A stretch of DNA of 13,136 nucleotides. It comes from an uncultured Gemmatimonadota bacterium. Its GTDB lineage: Bacteria > Gemmatimonadota > Gemmatimonadetes > Gemmatimonadales > Gemmatimonadaceae. Under the pieces are notes generated by a model. That model was not told the DNA's origin. It searched no databases and was given only the letters and a program-made list of their open reading frames with translations. The first letter of the stretch is position 1, and every line of letters starts with the position of its first letter. The position numbers were made by a program, and so were the translations under genes. The stretch lies in NCBI GenBank assembly GCA_946479995.1, contig CAMLIU010000010.1:1-13136 (forward strand), in the 5' to 3' direction. This document shows, in pieces, positions 5,445-13,136 of the stretch.

Positions 5445-8400
5445 ATGCGTCATGCGCTGCAAGTCGCACCTTCCCCCACCCCGATGACGGTGATGCCCAT
5501 GTTCGTGCAGTCGCCATCCCGTCGCTCGACGTGGATCGCCTTGCTGCTGGTCGTGGTTCCCTCCGCGTTGCTCGCGCAGGGAGGAACGATCACCGGCACC
5601 GTGACCGACGCGTCGACGCGGCAGCCCATTCCCGCCGTTCGTATCATGATCCCCGGCACCACCCTCGCGACTCAGACGAACGCGCAGGGAGCGTACCGGA
5701 TCACCAACGTGCCGGTTGGCCGCCAGACGGTCGAGGTCTTCCGGATCGGTTTCCGTGCGACCTCCGACAGCGTGAACGTGCAGGCGGGACAGACCGTGAC
5801 GCTCGACTTCCGCATGACGGCATCGCTCGTGACCCTGTCCGAGGTGGTCGTCACCGGCACGGCGGGCAATCAGGAACGCCGAGCGCAATCCGCGCAGGTG
5901 GCGTCACTCGATGCGGCCGAGCTGGTGAAGAGGGCACCGGTGAGCAACGTCGGCGAGCTGCTCCAGTCGCGAATTCCGGGCGTGGCCATCAGCGCCAATT
6001 CGGGTACGGTCGGCACCGCGAAGGCGATCCGCATTCGTGGCGCCTCCTCCATCAACCTGTCGAACCAGCCGCTGGTCTTCATTGACGGCGTCCGGGTCAA
6101 CGACGGGTACATCGGGAGCGGGCAGAGCGGCCAGATGTTCGACCGGATGAACGACCTCAGCCCGGATGAGATCGAGAGCATCGAGGTGGTGAAGGGGCCG
6201 GCGGCAGCGACGCTCTACGGGGCCGACGCCTCCGCCGGCGTGATCCAGATCATCACGAAGCAGGGACGCCTCGGCACCAACAAGTTCACGCAGTCGGTCC
6301 GCCTCGAGGCGGGCCGCCTGAACCAGGACTGGACGCCGCCGGACAACTACGGCGTGTGTACTGCGGCGCTCGTCGCCGCGAACAGCACCAATCCGCTCTG
6401 CCGGGGGCAGGCGGAGGGCACGCTGGTTCACGACAACCCGCTGCTCCGGGTCGGCGCCTTCCGTACCGGGCACGACCGGCAGGTGGGCTGGGACGGACGG
6501 GGCGGCGGCCAGAACTACGGCTACTTCCTCTCGTTCAGCAACCAGAACTCGGAAGGCACGCTGCCCAACAACGCCTTCGAGCGCTACAACATCCGCACGA
6601 ACTTCAACTACGTCCCCAGCGCCAAGCTCACGATGGACGTCGGGTTCGGGCTGGGGCAGATCAAGACCGACCTGCCGAACAACGACAACAACATCTTCGG
6701 CTGGCTTGGCGGGGCGCTGCTCGGCTCGCCGACCACGCGCGACGACTCCGGCGCGCCCAGTCGCGACGGCTGGTACGGCTTCAACCGGCACTACAACGCC
6801 ATCAACTCCCTCCAGCACCAGCTGCTGACGCATCGGGTGACGACCACGCTTGGCGCGACCTACCTGCCCCTTTCGTGGTTCTCCAACCGCTTCACCCTCG
6901 GCATGGATTACGCCCAGGACGAGCAGCAGAACTTCTCGCCCAAGAACGACAGCACCTGGTACGGCGGCGCGACCGACGGCGGCAGCATCAACCGGACGGC
7001 GCGCGGCGCGGAGCAGTACACCTTCGACTACCTGGGCAACCTGCGGCGCAACTTCGGCACCCGGAACGAGTGGGAGGGCAACCTCTCGTTCGGGATGCAG
7101 GTGATCTCCAGCCGCAACAATTCCGTCTTCGCGAGCGGTCTCGGACTCGTCACCAACGCGAACAACTCCATTGACGCCGCGGCGACGACCACGGGCGGCA
7201 GCAACTTCACGGAGCAGCGCACCTTCGGGTACCTGAGCCAGCTCCAGGTCGGGTATGAGAACCGCGCGTTCCTGCAGCTGGGGGTGCGCGTGGACAAGAA
7301 CTCCTCCTTCGGCCGGTCGGCCCCTGCGTTCGTGCTGCCGAAGATCGGCGCCACGTGGACCATCTCGGAGGAAGGCTTCTTCGCTCCGCTCACGCCGTAC
7401 ATCAACACGCTGCGGCTTCGCACGGCGTACGGCACGACGGGTCGTTCGCCGCGTCCCGGCAGCGCGCTGACGACGCTCGTCTCCGCGGCCTACAACATCA
7501 CCGGGACCACTGACGCTGGCGCCATTCCCGGGAACCCCGGCAACTCGAACCTCAAGCCGGAGCGCGGGACGGAGTACGAGGCGGGTGCGGATGCCAGCTT
7601 CTGGGGCGACCGGATCAGCACCGAGGTCACCTACTTCAACAAGACGACGCGTGACCTCATCATCGCCAAGCCGATCGCGCCGTCGCTCGGCTACTCGAGC
7701 GACCCGCTGGCGAACATCGGCGCGGTGCTCAACCGCGGGGTCGAGATGACGCTCAACGTCGCCGCGCTCCGCACGGCGCCGGTGGAGTGGGACATCCGGG
7801 GCGGCGTGAACACGCTGCACAACGAGCTCACGAGCCTTGGCGGTGTGCCCGCGTTCAACCTCTACGGTCAGCACAATCGCGCCGTCGAGGGGCAGCAGCT
7901 CGGCGTCTGGATGTCGAAGAAGATCCAGTCCATCGACGTGGCCAACAGCAAGGTGATCGTTTCGGATACCCTCGTTCCGATGGGGAACCTGTATCCGACG
8001 GTCGAGTGGAATCTCACCAATACGTTCACCGTGATGCGGAACGTGCGTGTGAGCGCCCTGCTGGACGCGAAGCGCAACTTCAAGGTCTTCAACAACACGG
8101 AGTTCTTCCGTGAGACGCAGCTCGTCCGCTCCAATCGCCGTCTCGACAAGACGGTGCTGTCGCGGTACGACTACCTGCGTCGCTACGGCGACGACACCCC
8201 CGGCAATCCGGCCTTCGTCACGGAGAGCGGCAAGTCGGCCACGGTGAACGACGTCTACGAGGCGTACATCCAGCCGGGCGACTTCGTGCGGTTGCGCGAG
8301 GTGTCGGCGAGCCTCGACATCCCGCAGCGGCTCCTCAGCCGCCTCGGAAATGCGGTGCAGGACGCCACGGTCACCCTCGCCTTCCAGAACGTGAAGCTGT

Positions 8401-8534
8401 GGACCAACTACGGCGGCCCCGACCCGGAGGTGATCTCCAATCCGAGCGGCGTGGCAGGCCAGTTCTCGCGCGAGGATTTCCTCACGCTTCCCAATGCGAA
8501 GAAGACGCTTCTTCGCCTGAACATCACCTTCTGA
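5445..8534 (+). CDS. SusC/RagA-family TonB-dependent outer membrane receptor (complete)
   Basis: A 1029-residue SusC-type importer, the TonB-driven barrel for a large nutrient. From the N-terminus: a basic/hydrophobic signal peptide (RRSTWIALLLVVVP...) with likely cleavage after Ala44 (LLA|QGG), a carboxypeptidase-regulatory-like beta-sandwich (about 46-130), a TonB-box-like EVVVTG at 133-138, a plug domain (about 145-265) with the SusC signature RIRGASSINLSNQPLVFIDG from residue 196 and VKGPAAATLYGADASAGVIQI, and a long barrel ending TLAFQNVKLWTNYGGPDPEV and a terminal Phe. The start is uncertain: ATG 5445 gives an unusually long 25-residue pre-region before the signal sequence, while ATG 5484, 5493 or 5499 would give a normal signal peptide. 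None has a clear Shine-Dalgarno. The frame is open further upstream across the SDR gene, which is shadow. The partner SusD-like gene begins 14 nt downstream. The substrate is unknown. Confidence 0.95.
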   Translation: MRHALQVAPSPTPMTVMPMFVQSPSRRSTWIALLLVVVPSALLAQGGTITGTVTDASTRQPIPAVRIMIPGTTLATQTNAQGAYRITNVPVGRQTVEVFRIGFRATSDSVNVQAGQTVTLDFRMTASLVTLSEVVVTGTAGNQERRAQSAQVASLDAAELVKRAPVSNVGELLQSRIPGVAISANSGTVGTAKAIRIRGASSINLSNQPLVFIDGVRVNDGYIGSGQSGQMFDRMNDLSPDEIESIEVVKGPAAATLYGADASAGVIQIITKQGRLGTNKFTQSVRLEAGRLNQDWTPPDNYGVCTAALVAANSTNPLCRGQAEGTLVHDNPLLRVGAFRTGHDRQVGWDGRGGGQNYGYFLSFSNQNSEGTLPNNAFERYNIRTNFNYVPSAKLTMDVGFGLGQIKTDLPNNDNNIFGWLGGALLGSPTTRDDSGAPSRDGWYGFNRHYNAINSLQHQLLTHRVTTTLGATYLPLSWFSNRFTLGMDYAQDEQQNFSPKNDSTWYGGATDGGSINRTARGAEQYTFDYLGNLRRNFGTRNEWEGNLSFGMQVISSRNNSVFASGLGLVTNANNSIDAAATTTGGSNFTEQRTFGYLSQLQVGYENRAFLQLGVRVDKNSSFGRSAPAFVLPKIGATWTISEEGFFAPLTPYINTLRLRTAYGTTGRSPRPGSALTTLVSAAYNITGTTDAGAIPGNPGNSNLKPERGTEYEAGADASFWGDRISTEVTYFNKTTRDLIIAKPIAPSLGYSSDPLANIGAVLNRGVEMTLNVAALRTAPVEWDIRGGVNTLHNELTSLGGVPAFNLYGQHNRAVEGQQLGVWMSKKIQSIDVANSKVIVSDTLVPMGNLYPTVEWNLTNTFTVMRNVRVSALLDAKRNFKVFNNTEFFRETQLVRSNRRLDKTVLSRYDYLRRYGDDTPGNPAFVTESGKSATVNDVYEAYIQPGDFVRLREVSASLDIPQRLLSRLGNAVQDATVTLAFQNVKLWTNYGGPDPEVISNPSGVAGQFSREDFLTLPNAKKTLLRLNITF

Positions 8535-8548
8535 CCGGCGAAAGGACA

Positions 8549-9811
8549 ATGACGACGATCCGACGCGCGGTCTCGCGCACCTGCATCGGCGCGCTCCTGC
8601 TGGCAGGGGCGGCCTGTTCGGACAAGTTTCTCCAGGTCACCAACCCGAACGTGATCGACGCCTCCACGGTCGATCCGACGACCGGGGCGGCCACGCTGGC
8701 GGCGTCCGCGCAGCAGAACTTCGCGACCGCCTATGGCTGGCTGATCATGTACGGCGCCTGGTTCACCGACGAGGCCGATGTCTCCGACACCTTCCCGACC
8801 CGGAATGAATTCGGGTTCCGGGTGATTTCAGATCTGAACGGCTCGCTGAACGGCGACGTCTGGCAGCCACTGTCGCTCGCCACGGCGTCGACCAAGATCG
8901 TGCTCGACCTCGACCTGCCGAATCCGACCACCAACATCAACCTCGCACGGGCGGCGACCTTCCGCGGCTTCTCGATCGAGATGATGGCCGAGAACTTCTG
9001 CACCGGCACCTTGCCGAAGGATCCGGCGACCGGCGGTCCGGAGCTGCAGACGGCAGCGCTGCTCGACTCCGCGATCTTCTGGTTCGGCAAGGCGATCGAC
9101 GTCGGCACGGCCAATGGCACCGCCGACGGCAAGGCGCTCGCCAACGCGGCGCTGGTCGGGCGCGCGCGCGCCAAGCTGCAGAAGGGCGACAAGGCCGGCG
9201 CCCTCGCCGACGCGTCTGCCGTACCCGCCGGTTTCGTCTACAACCTCCGGTACACGGACGACCTCAGCAACCGGACACGCCTGTCCAACCGCATGTGGCA
9301 GTTCACGTTCGATCGCGGCTCGATCAGCGTGTCGGCCCCGTACCGGCTCGACGATCCCCGCGTGCCATACAAGGCGCCGGGGCAGCACAAGCTGCAGCCG
9401 CAGGATGCTGTGCCGGGCGGCTTCTACATCCAGCAGAAGTATCCGTCGTACGATTCCCCGATCCGGCTGGCCTCGAAGCTCGAGGCGGACTACATCGCCG
9501 CCGAGGCATCTGGAGACGTGACGCAGCAGCTCACGCTCATCGCCGCCCGGCGCAGCGCCAATGGCCAGCCGGTGTACGCCGGAGCGATCGATGCCGCGAG
9601 CGTGATGAAGGAGCTCTACTTCCAGCGGGCGCTCGACTTCTACCTGGAAGGAAAGAAGGTCGGCGATTTCCGGCGCAATCCGGCGTCGGTGTACGCCGTG
9701 CCGCCGACCGGTTCCGATTACCTGAAGCCGGGCTACGTGTCGATCGGAAGTGACACCTGCTTCCCACTGCCACGCGCGGAACGCGACAACAACCCGGGGA
9801 TGACGCCGTAG
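8549..9811 (+). CDS. SusD/RagB-family outer membrane lipoprotein
   Basis: A 420-residue predicted surface lipoprotein pairing with the preceding SusC barrel as its substrate-binding lid. The N-terminus has Arg residues, a hydrophobic core GALLLAGAAC and a putative lipidated Cys23, followed by SDKFLQVTNPN. Helical TPR-like segments follow, for example ALVGRARAKLQKGDKAGALADA (about 202-223). A typical SusD C-terminal part includes KELYFQRALDFYLEGKK, DFRRNP and FPLPRAERDNNPG. It is on the short side for SusD and differs from the other SusD protein in this window, lacking the AEVEF...AEAAERG and QKWIALF blocks of the SusD-like_2 subtype. ATG 8549 is the only sensible start for the leader; AAAGGA ends just two bases before it, unusually close. 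It is translated 14 nt after the susC-like stop and followed by a terminator-like hairpin. Confidence 0.93.
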   Translation: MTTIRRAVSRTCIGALLLAGAACSDKFLQVTNPNVIDASTVDPTTGAATLAASAQQNFATAYGWLIMYGAWFTDEADVSDTFPTRNEFGFRVISDLNGSLNGDVWQPLSLATASTKIVLDLDLPNPTTNINLARAATFRGFSIEMMAENFCTGTLPKDPATGGPELQTAALLDSAIFWFGKAIDVGTANGTADGKALANAALVGRARAKLQKGDKAGALADASAVPAGFVYNLRYTDDLSNRTRLSNRMWQFTFDRGSISVSAPYRLDDPRVPYKAPGQHKLQPQDAVPGGFYIQQKYPSYDSPIRLASKLEADYIAAEASGDVTQQLTLIAARRSANGQPVYAGAIDAASVMKELYFQRALDFYLEGKKVGDFRRNPASVYAVPPTGSDYLKPGYVSIGSDTCFPLPRAERDNNPGMTP

Positions 9812-9833
9812 CGCATCGACGCCCGGGCTGTGG

Positions 9834-9873
9834 AGAACGGCGAAAAGCATCGGCTTTCCGCCGTTCTTCATTT
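9834..9873 (+). terminator. Probable intrinsic terminator after the second SusC/SusD pair
   Basis: GAACGGCGAAAAGC (9835-9848) pairs with 9853-9866 around the loop ATCG, a 14-bp stem with one A-C mismatch. It is extended by A9834-T9867 and followed by the T-rich tail TTCATTT (9867-9873). It lies 22 nt after the susD-like TAG and should end the transcript that starts before the SusC gene. Confidence 0.8.
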
Positions 9874-9908
9874 AAACCGCGCCGGTGGCGCCGAGCGAGG
9901 GGCCGAGC

Positions 9909-9937
9909 CGGGAGATCAGGGATTCCCTGATCTCCCG
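9909..9937. repeat. 14-bp perfect inverted repeat with 1-nt centre
   Basis: CGGGAGATCAGGGA (9909-9922), a central T, then its exact complement (9924-9937). With a bulged C9908, the flanking GAG (9905-9907) and CTC (9938-9940) can extend the stem. No T-run follows, so it is not a classical terminator. It could be an operator for a dimeric regulator of the downstream receptor gene, a second rho-type stop, or a REP-like element. It lies upstream of the candidate promoter at 9947. Confidence 0.8.
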
Positions 9938-9946
9938 CTCGACCGC

Positions 9947-9975
9947 TTGTCCGGCGTCGTTCGATGCGCTAAACA
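9947..9975 (+). promoter_or_regulatory. Candidate promoter for the third SusC-type gene
   Basis: TTGTCC (9947-9952) and TAAACA (9970-9975) are spaced by 17 bp, a sigma-70-like arrangement with partial matches (4/6 and 3/6). The implied start near 9982 would leave a leader of about 120 nt before ATG 10104. The -35 region is also the left half of an 8-bp inverted repeat, TTGTCCGG (9947-9954) with CCGGACAA (9983-9990), so it may overlap a control site. Confidence 0.35.
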
Positions 9976-10011
9976 TCATGACCCGGACAACCAGCTGTTT
10001 ATCGCGCTGGT

Positions 10012-10027
10012 AATCGCCACGGCGATT
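10012..10027. promoter_or_regulatory. Short palindrome in the leader of the third SusC-type gene
   Basis: AATCGCC (10012-10018) and GGCGATT (10021-10027) flank AC, a 7-bp inverted repeat too tight for a standard hairpin loop but well suited to a dimeric DNA-binding protein. Just before it, CCAGC (9991-9995) and GCTGG (10006-10010) form another small stem. No regulator gene is in the window. The rest of the 292-nt gap (9812-10103) shows no coding potential. Confidence 0.35.
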
Positions 10028-10103
10028 CCTCCCGTCCGGAGCCGGCCAAAGGACGCACCCTCTCCCCGGTCGGCGGATAGACAACAATTCACATAGGCAG
10101 GAT

Positions 10104-13100
10104 ATGAACAAGCTGAAGGGCACGCTCCTCGGCCTGCTCGCCCTCGCTGCCGTACCGCTCGTCGCGGTCGCGCAGGGGCGCGGCGGTGTCGTCACCGGTA
10201 CGGTGCGGGCGCAGGACGGCGCTCCGCTGCCGGGAGCTCGTGTCAGCATCACGGGAACGAATCTCCGGGCCCAGACGGGCCAGGACGGCACCTATCGCAT
10301 CGTCACGGTCCCCGCGGGAAGCCATGACGTGTCGGCCATCATGCTCGGCTACTCCCCCCAGTCCCAGCGCGTGGTGGTGAGCGAAGGGCAGGCGACGACG
10401 GCCAACTTCTCCCTGCAGCAGGCCGCGCTCCAGATCGGCGGGGTGGTGGTGACGGCCACCGGCCGCGAGCAGGAAACGCGTGAGATCGGCAGTTCGGTCG
10501 GAGTGGTGAACACCGACCAGGTGCCGCTTGCCACGACGAGCAGCGCCAGCGACCTCCTCGCCGGCCGCGTGTCGGGCGTGGTGGTGACGCAGAGCAGCGG
10601 CACCACCGGCGGTGGGGCGCGCGTGCGAATCCGCGGCAGCAACTCCATGTCGCTGTCCAACGCCCCGCTCATCGTCATCGACGGCATCCGTGTCGAGAAC
10701 AGCGAGGCCTCGCTAACGTTCGGCGTCGGCGGCCAGTCGCCGTCGCGCTTCAACGACATCAACCCGAACGACATCGAGAGCATCGAAGTGCTCAAGGGCC
10801 CCGCGGCCGCGGCGCTCTACGGCACAGCCGCCGCGAACGGCGTCATCCAGGTGACGACGAAGCGCGGCACCTCCGGGCATCCGGACTTCCGCGTCTACGC
10901 GGAGCAGGGCCGCCTCGACCAGGCGGTGAAGTTCCCGGACAACGTGTACGCCATCGGCAACACCGTGACGCTCAAGAACGGCGTCGTCACGCCGACGGCC
11001 ACGCCGCAGCGCTGCGACATCATGCGCCTGGCGATCGGTGGCAACCCGACCGGGAACCAGGTGGGCTGCACCGGGATCACCACGGTGTACACGTACAACC
11101 CGCTCGAGGCCGGGGGGGACAACATCTTCAAGATCGGCGACCGCCAGGCCATGGGTGGCAGCGTGTCCGGTGGGTCGCAGGGCGCCACGTTCTACCTCGG
11201 CACGGACTACAGCAACGAGCATGGCGTCCAGCCGATGAACACCCAGCAGCGCATCCGCGTGCAGGCCAACACCACCGGCCGCTTCGGCGAGCTGATGACG
11301 GTGGGCGCGAACATCTCGTACCTCGACAGTCGCGCCGAGCTGCCGCAGTCGGACAATTCGCTGTACGGGCTCGTGGGCATGGGCCTCTCCGGCCTGCCGA
11401 CTCCGGACGCCATCGCGTCCACGCAGGGCTTCTCGGACGATCCGGCGCTGTTCTACGACTGGAAGACCTACCAGAACTACACGCGCCTCACCGGCTCGGT
11501 GCACGGCGAGTTCCGTCCCCTCACCTGGCTCAGCTTCAACGGCACGGCGGGCATCGACCGCTACGCGCGTGAGGATCGCAACCGCATCCCGCGCACGAGC
11601 GCTTACAGCGTGTTCGGCCCCCCGTACGAGTTCGGCTTCATCCAGAGCAACACGTCGGACATCTACGACCTGACGACGAACCTGAGCGGCACGGCCATCC
11701 GCGACATCCGTCCGGACCTCGTCTCCACGACGTCGGTCGGCACGCAGTACATCCGCGAGCACAACCACCAGGTGTACGCCTTCGGCGCCGGCCTCACGCC
11801 GGGGATCGAGACGTCGCTCGCCGGTGCCACGTCGGACTTCGCCGCCGGCGAGACCAACTCGCCGAACGCGACGCTCGCCGCCTACCTGCAGCAGCAGTTC
11901 GCCTGGCGTGACCGGGTGTTCCTCAACGCCGCGCTGCGCGCGGACAAGAACACCGCGTTTGGCCAGGACATCGGCTGGATCTCGTATCCGTCCGTCAGCG
12001 GCTCGTGGGTCATCTCGGACGAGGGCTTCTTCCCGAAGTTCGACGCCCTGAGCAGCCTCCGCCTGCGCGCGGCGTACGGCCAGGCCGGCCTGCGCCCGGG
12101 TCCGACGGCGGCCATCCAGAGCTTCAGCGCCAACGTCACCACGCGTGAGCAGACCGACGTGGCGGCGATCACCTTCGGCTCGATCGGCAACCCGAACCTG
12201 AAACCGGAGCGCACCACGGAGATGGAGCTGGGCTTCGAGAGCCAGTTCTTCGCTGATCGCCTCGGCCTCGAGCTCACCTACTACAACAAGGACTCGCACG
12301 ACGCGCTCGTCAGCAAGCCGCTGCCGCCGTCCGCGGGATCCGCTGGGAGCCGGTTCGAGAACGTGGGCTCCGTCAACAACAAGGGCGTGGAATACATGCT
12401 CAGCGGCACGCCGATGCGTGGCGACCGCCTGGAGTGGAACGCCTCGCTCTCCGGCTCGTTCACGCGCAACCGTCTCACCGACCTCGGCGTGGATGCGCAG
12501 GGCAAGCCCAACGCGCCGATCAGCATCACCAGCACGCAGCGCCACGTCCAGGGCTACGCGCTCGGGTCGTACTTCCACTTCCCGATCGTCAGCTACAGCG
12601 ACGCGGACGGGAATGGCCTGCTGAGCGCGAACGAGGTCAACGTGCGCAGGGATACCGTCGTGTACCTCGGCAATCCCTTCCCGACGCGTGAGGCATCGTT
12701 CACGACGGACCTCACCTTCGGTAAGGTGGTGAAGCTGTCTGGCCTGCTCGACTACAAGGGCGGCATGAAGCTCCTCAACATGACGCGCGCGTGGCGTGAG
12801 AGCACCCGCGATCTCGGCAACAGTGCGGCGCTGTACGACGCGAGCCTGCCGCTCGATCGCCAGGCGGCGATCGTCGCGCGGTCGGCCTACACCTCGTACG
12901 CCGGCTACGCGGAGAACGCGAGCTTCGTGAAGCTGCGCGAGGTCGCGCTCACCTTCATGGTGCCCAACCGCTACACCAGCCGCCTCGCGGCGCAGGGGCT
13001 GAGCATCACCCTCGCCGGCCGCAACCTGCACACCTGGACGAAGTACACCGGCCTCGATCCCGAGCTGAACTACGCCGGCCAGGCCAACTTCACCACCGCG

Positions 13101-13136
13101 GACTTCACGACGGTACCGCCGAACCGGCTGTTCCAG
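10104..13136 (+). CDS. SusC/RagA-family TonB-dependent outer membrane receptor (3' end outside window)
   Basis: 1011 codons are open from ATG 10104 to the right edge without a stop, so only the last few residues are missing. The protein starts with a classical signal peptide (MNKLKGTLLGLLALAAVPLV, cleavage likely after Ala23, AVA|QG). Next come a carboxypeptidase-regulatory-like domain (about 26-108), a TonB-box-like VVVTATG near 115, a plug domain with the SusC signature from Val174 (VRIRGSNSMSLSNAPLIVID) and VLKGPAAAALYG, and then the barrel with NLKPERTTEMELGFES, ENVGSVNNKGVEYML and the near-terminal strand TLAGRNLHTWT followed by LDPEL. A loop DADGNGLLSANE (833-844) fits a calcium-type EF-hand pattern, as in many SusC proteins; the two other receptors here lack it. 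AGGA ends one base before the ATG, and AGG 10095-10097 is better spaced. A SusD partner would be expected just downstream. The substrate is unknown. Confidence 0.95.
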   Translation, partial: MNKLKGTLLGLLALAAVPLVAVAQGRGGVVTGTVRAQDGAPLPGARVSITGTNLRAQTGQDGTYRIVTVPAGSHDVSAIMLGYSPQSQRVVVSEGQATTANFSLQQAALQIGGVVVTATGREQETREIGSSVGVVNTDQVPLATTSSASDLLAGRVSGVVVTQSSGTTGGGARVRIRGSNSMSLSNAPLIVIDGIRVENSEASLTFGVGGQSPSRFNDINPNDIESIEVLKGPAAAALYGTAAANGVIQVTTKRGTSGHPDFRVYAEQGRLDQAVKFPDNVYAIGNTVTLKNGVVTPTATPQRCDIMRLAIGGNPTGNQVGCTGITTVYTYNPLEAGGDNIFKIGDRQAMGGSVSGGSQGATFYLGTDYSNEHGVQPMNTQQRIRVQANTTGRFGELMTVGANISYLDSRAELPQSDNSLYGLVGMGLSGLPTPDAIASTQGFSDDPALFYDWKTYQNYTRLTGSVHGEFRPLTWLSFNGTAGIDRYAREDRNRIPRTSAYSVFGPPYEFGFIQSNTSDIYDLTTNLSGTAIRDIRPDLVSTTSVGTQYIREHNHQVYAFGAGLTPGIETSLAGATSDFAAGETNSPNATLAAYLQQQFAWRDRVFLNAALRADKNTAFGQDIGWISYPSVSGSWVISDEGFFPKFDALSSLRLRAAYGQAGLRPGPTAAIQSFSANVTTREQTDVAAITFGSIGNPNLKPERTTEMELGFESQFFADRLGLELTYYNKDSHDALVSKPLPPSAGSAGSRFENVGSVNNKGVEYMLSGTPMRGDRLEWNASLSGSFTRNRLTDLGVDAQGKPNAPISITSTQRHVQGYALGSYFHFPIVSYSDADGNGLLSANEVNVRRDTVVYLGNPFPTREASFTTDLTFGKVVKLSGLLDYKGGMKLLNMTRAWRESTRDLGNSAALYDASLPLDRQAAIVARSAYTSYAGYAENASFVKLREVALTFMVPNRYTSRLAAQGLSITLAGRNLHTWTKYTGLDPELNYAGQANFTTADFTTVPPNRLFQ

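Noticed and set aside
5904..8549. 881-codon open frame on the - strand opposite the second SusC gene
   Set aside because: It is fully antisense to a gene with clear SusC domains; its translation is low-complexity Arg/Val/Glu/Ala-rich without family motifs, as expected for the mirror of a GC-rich coding frame.
9830..10096. 88-codon + strand frame between the second SusD gene and the third SusC gene
   Set aside because: It begins within the terminator hairpin, spans the inverted repeats and candidate promoter, and has no recognisable domain or ribosome site.
10713..13031. 772-codon open frame on the - strand opposite the third SusC gene
   Set aside because: Same reasoning: composition-driven antisense shadow of a well supported barrel gene.

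Overview
The window is GC-rich (visibly around two thirds G+C), and every convincing gene lies on the + strand. It carries three SusC/SusD-type outer-membrane uptake loci around a small housekeeping block. High GC combined with several SusC/RagA-type TonB-dependent receptors and SusD-like lipoproteins points to the FCB superphylum. Gemmatimonadota is the best guess, because most Bacteroidota are less GC-rich. The phylum call is inference from composition and gene content; no 16S or other marker tree is available here.

Layout: (1) 2-1297 is the C-terminal part of a SusC/RagA receptor, cut by the left edge. It is followed after 15 nt by a SusD-like_2 type lipoprotein gene (1313-2851), and the pair ends at a 36-nt perfect palindrome (2875-2910). 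(2) 3015-3389 is rplS (ribosomal protein L19) and 3409-4131 is rnhB (RNase HII), probably one transcript. (3) 4132-4414 has no convincing gene but holds a degenerate 21-bp tandem repeat of about ten units. (4) 4415-5272 is an SDR oxidoreductase resembling 2,4-dienoyl-CoA reductase. (5) 5445-8534 (SusC-like) and 8549-9811 (SusD-like) form a complete pair, followed by a terminator-like hairpin. (6) 9812-10103 is a leader region rich in inverted repeats. It precedes a third SusC-like receptor (10104 to the right edge) that lacks only its last few residues; its SusD partner probably lies just outside.

In the known biology of these families, a SusC barrel and a SusD lipoprotein lid form a pedal-bin complex. 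It captures glycans, oligopeptides or other large nutrients at the cell surface and imports them using TonB energy. No glycoside hydrolase, peptidase, sigma/anti-sigma pair or other substrate-specifying gene is in the window, so substrates cannot be named. The two SusD proteins belong to clearly different subtypes, which suggests that the loci serve different ligands and are not recent duplicates.

I do not see a defence system, mobile element, CRISPR array, rRNA or tRNA. The structure least explained by ordinary annotation is the 21-bp tandem repeat between rnhB and the SDR gene. It keeps a codon-compatible period across about ten units and therefore specifies heptapeptide repeats on either strand. 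Next is the cluster of palindromes ahead of the third receptor gene.
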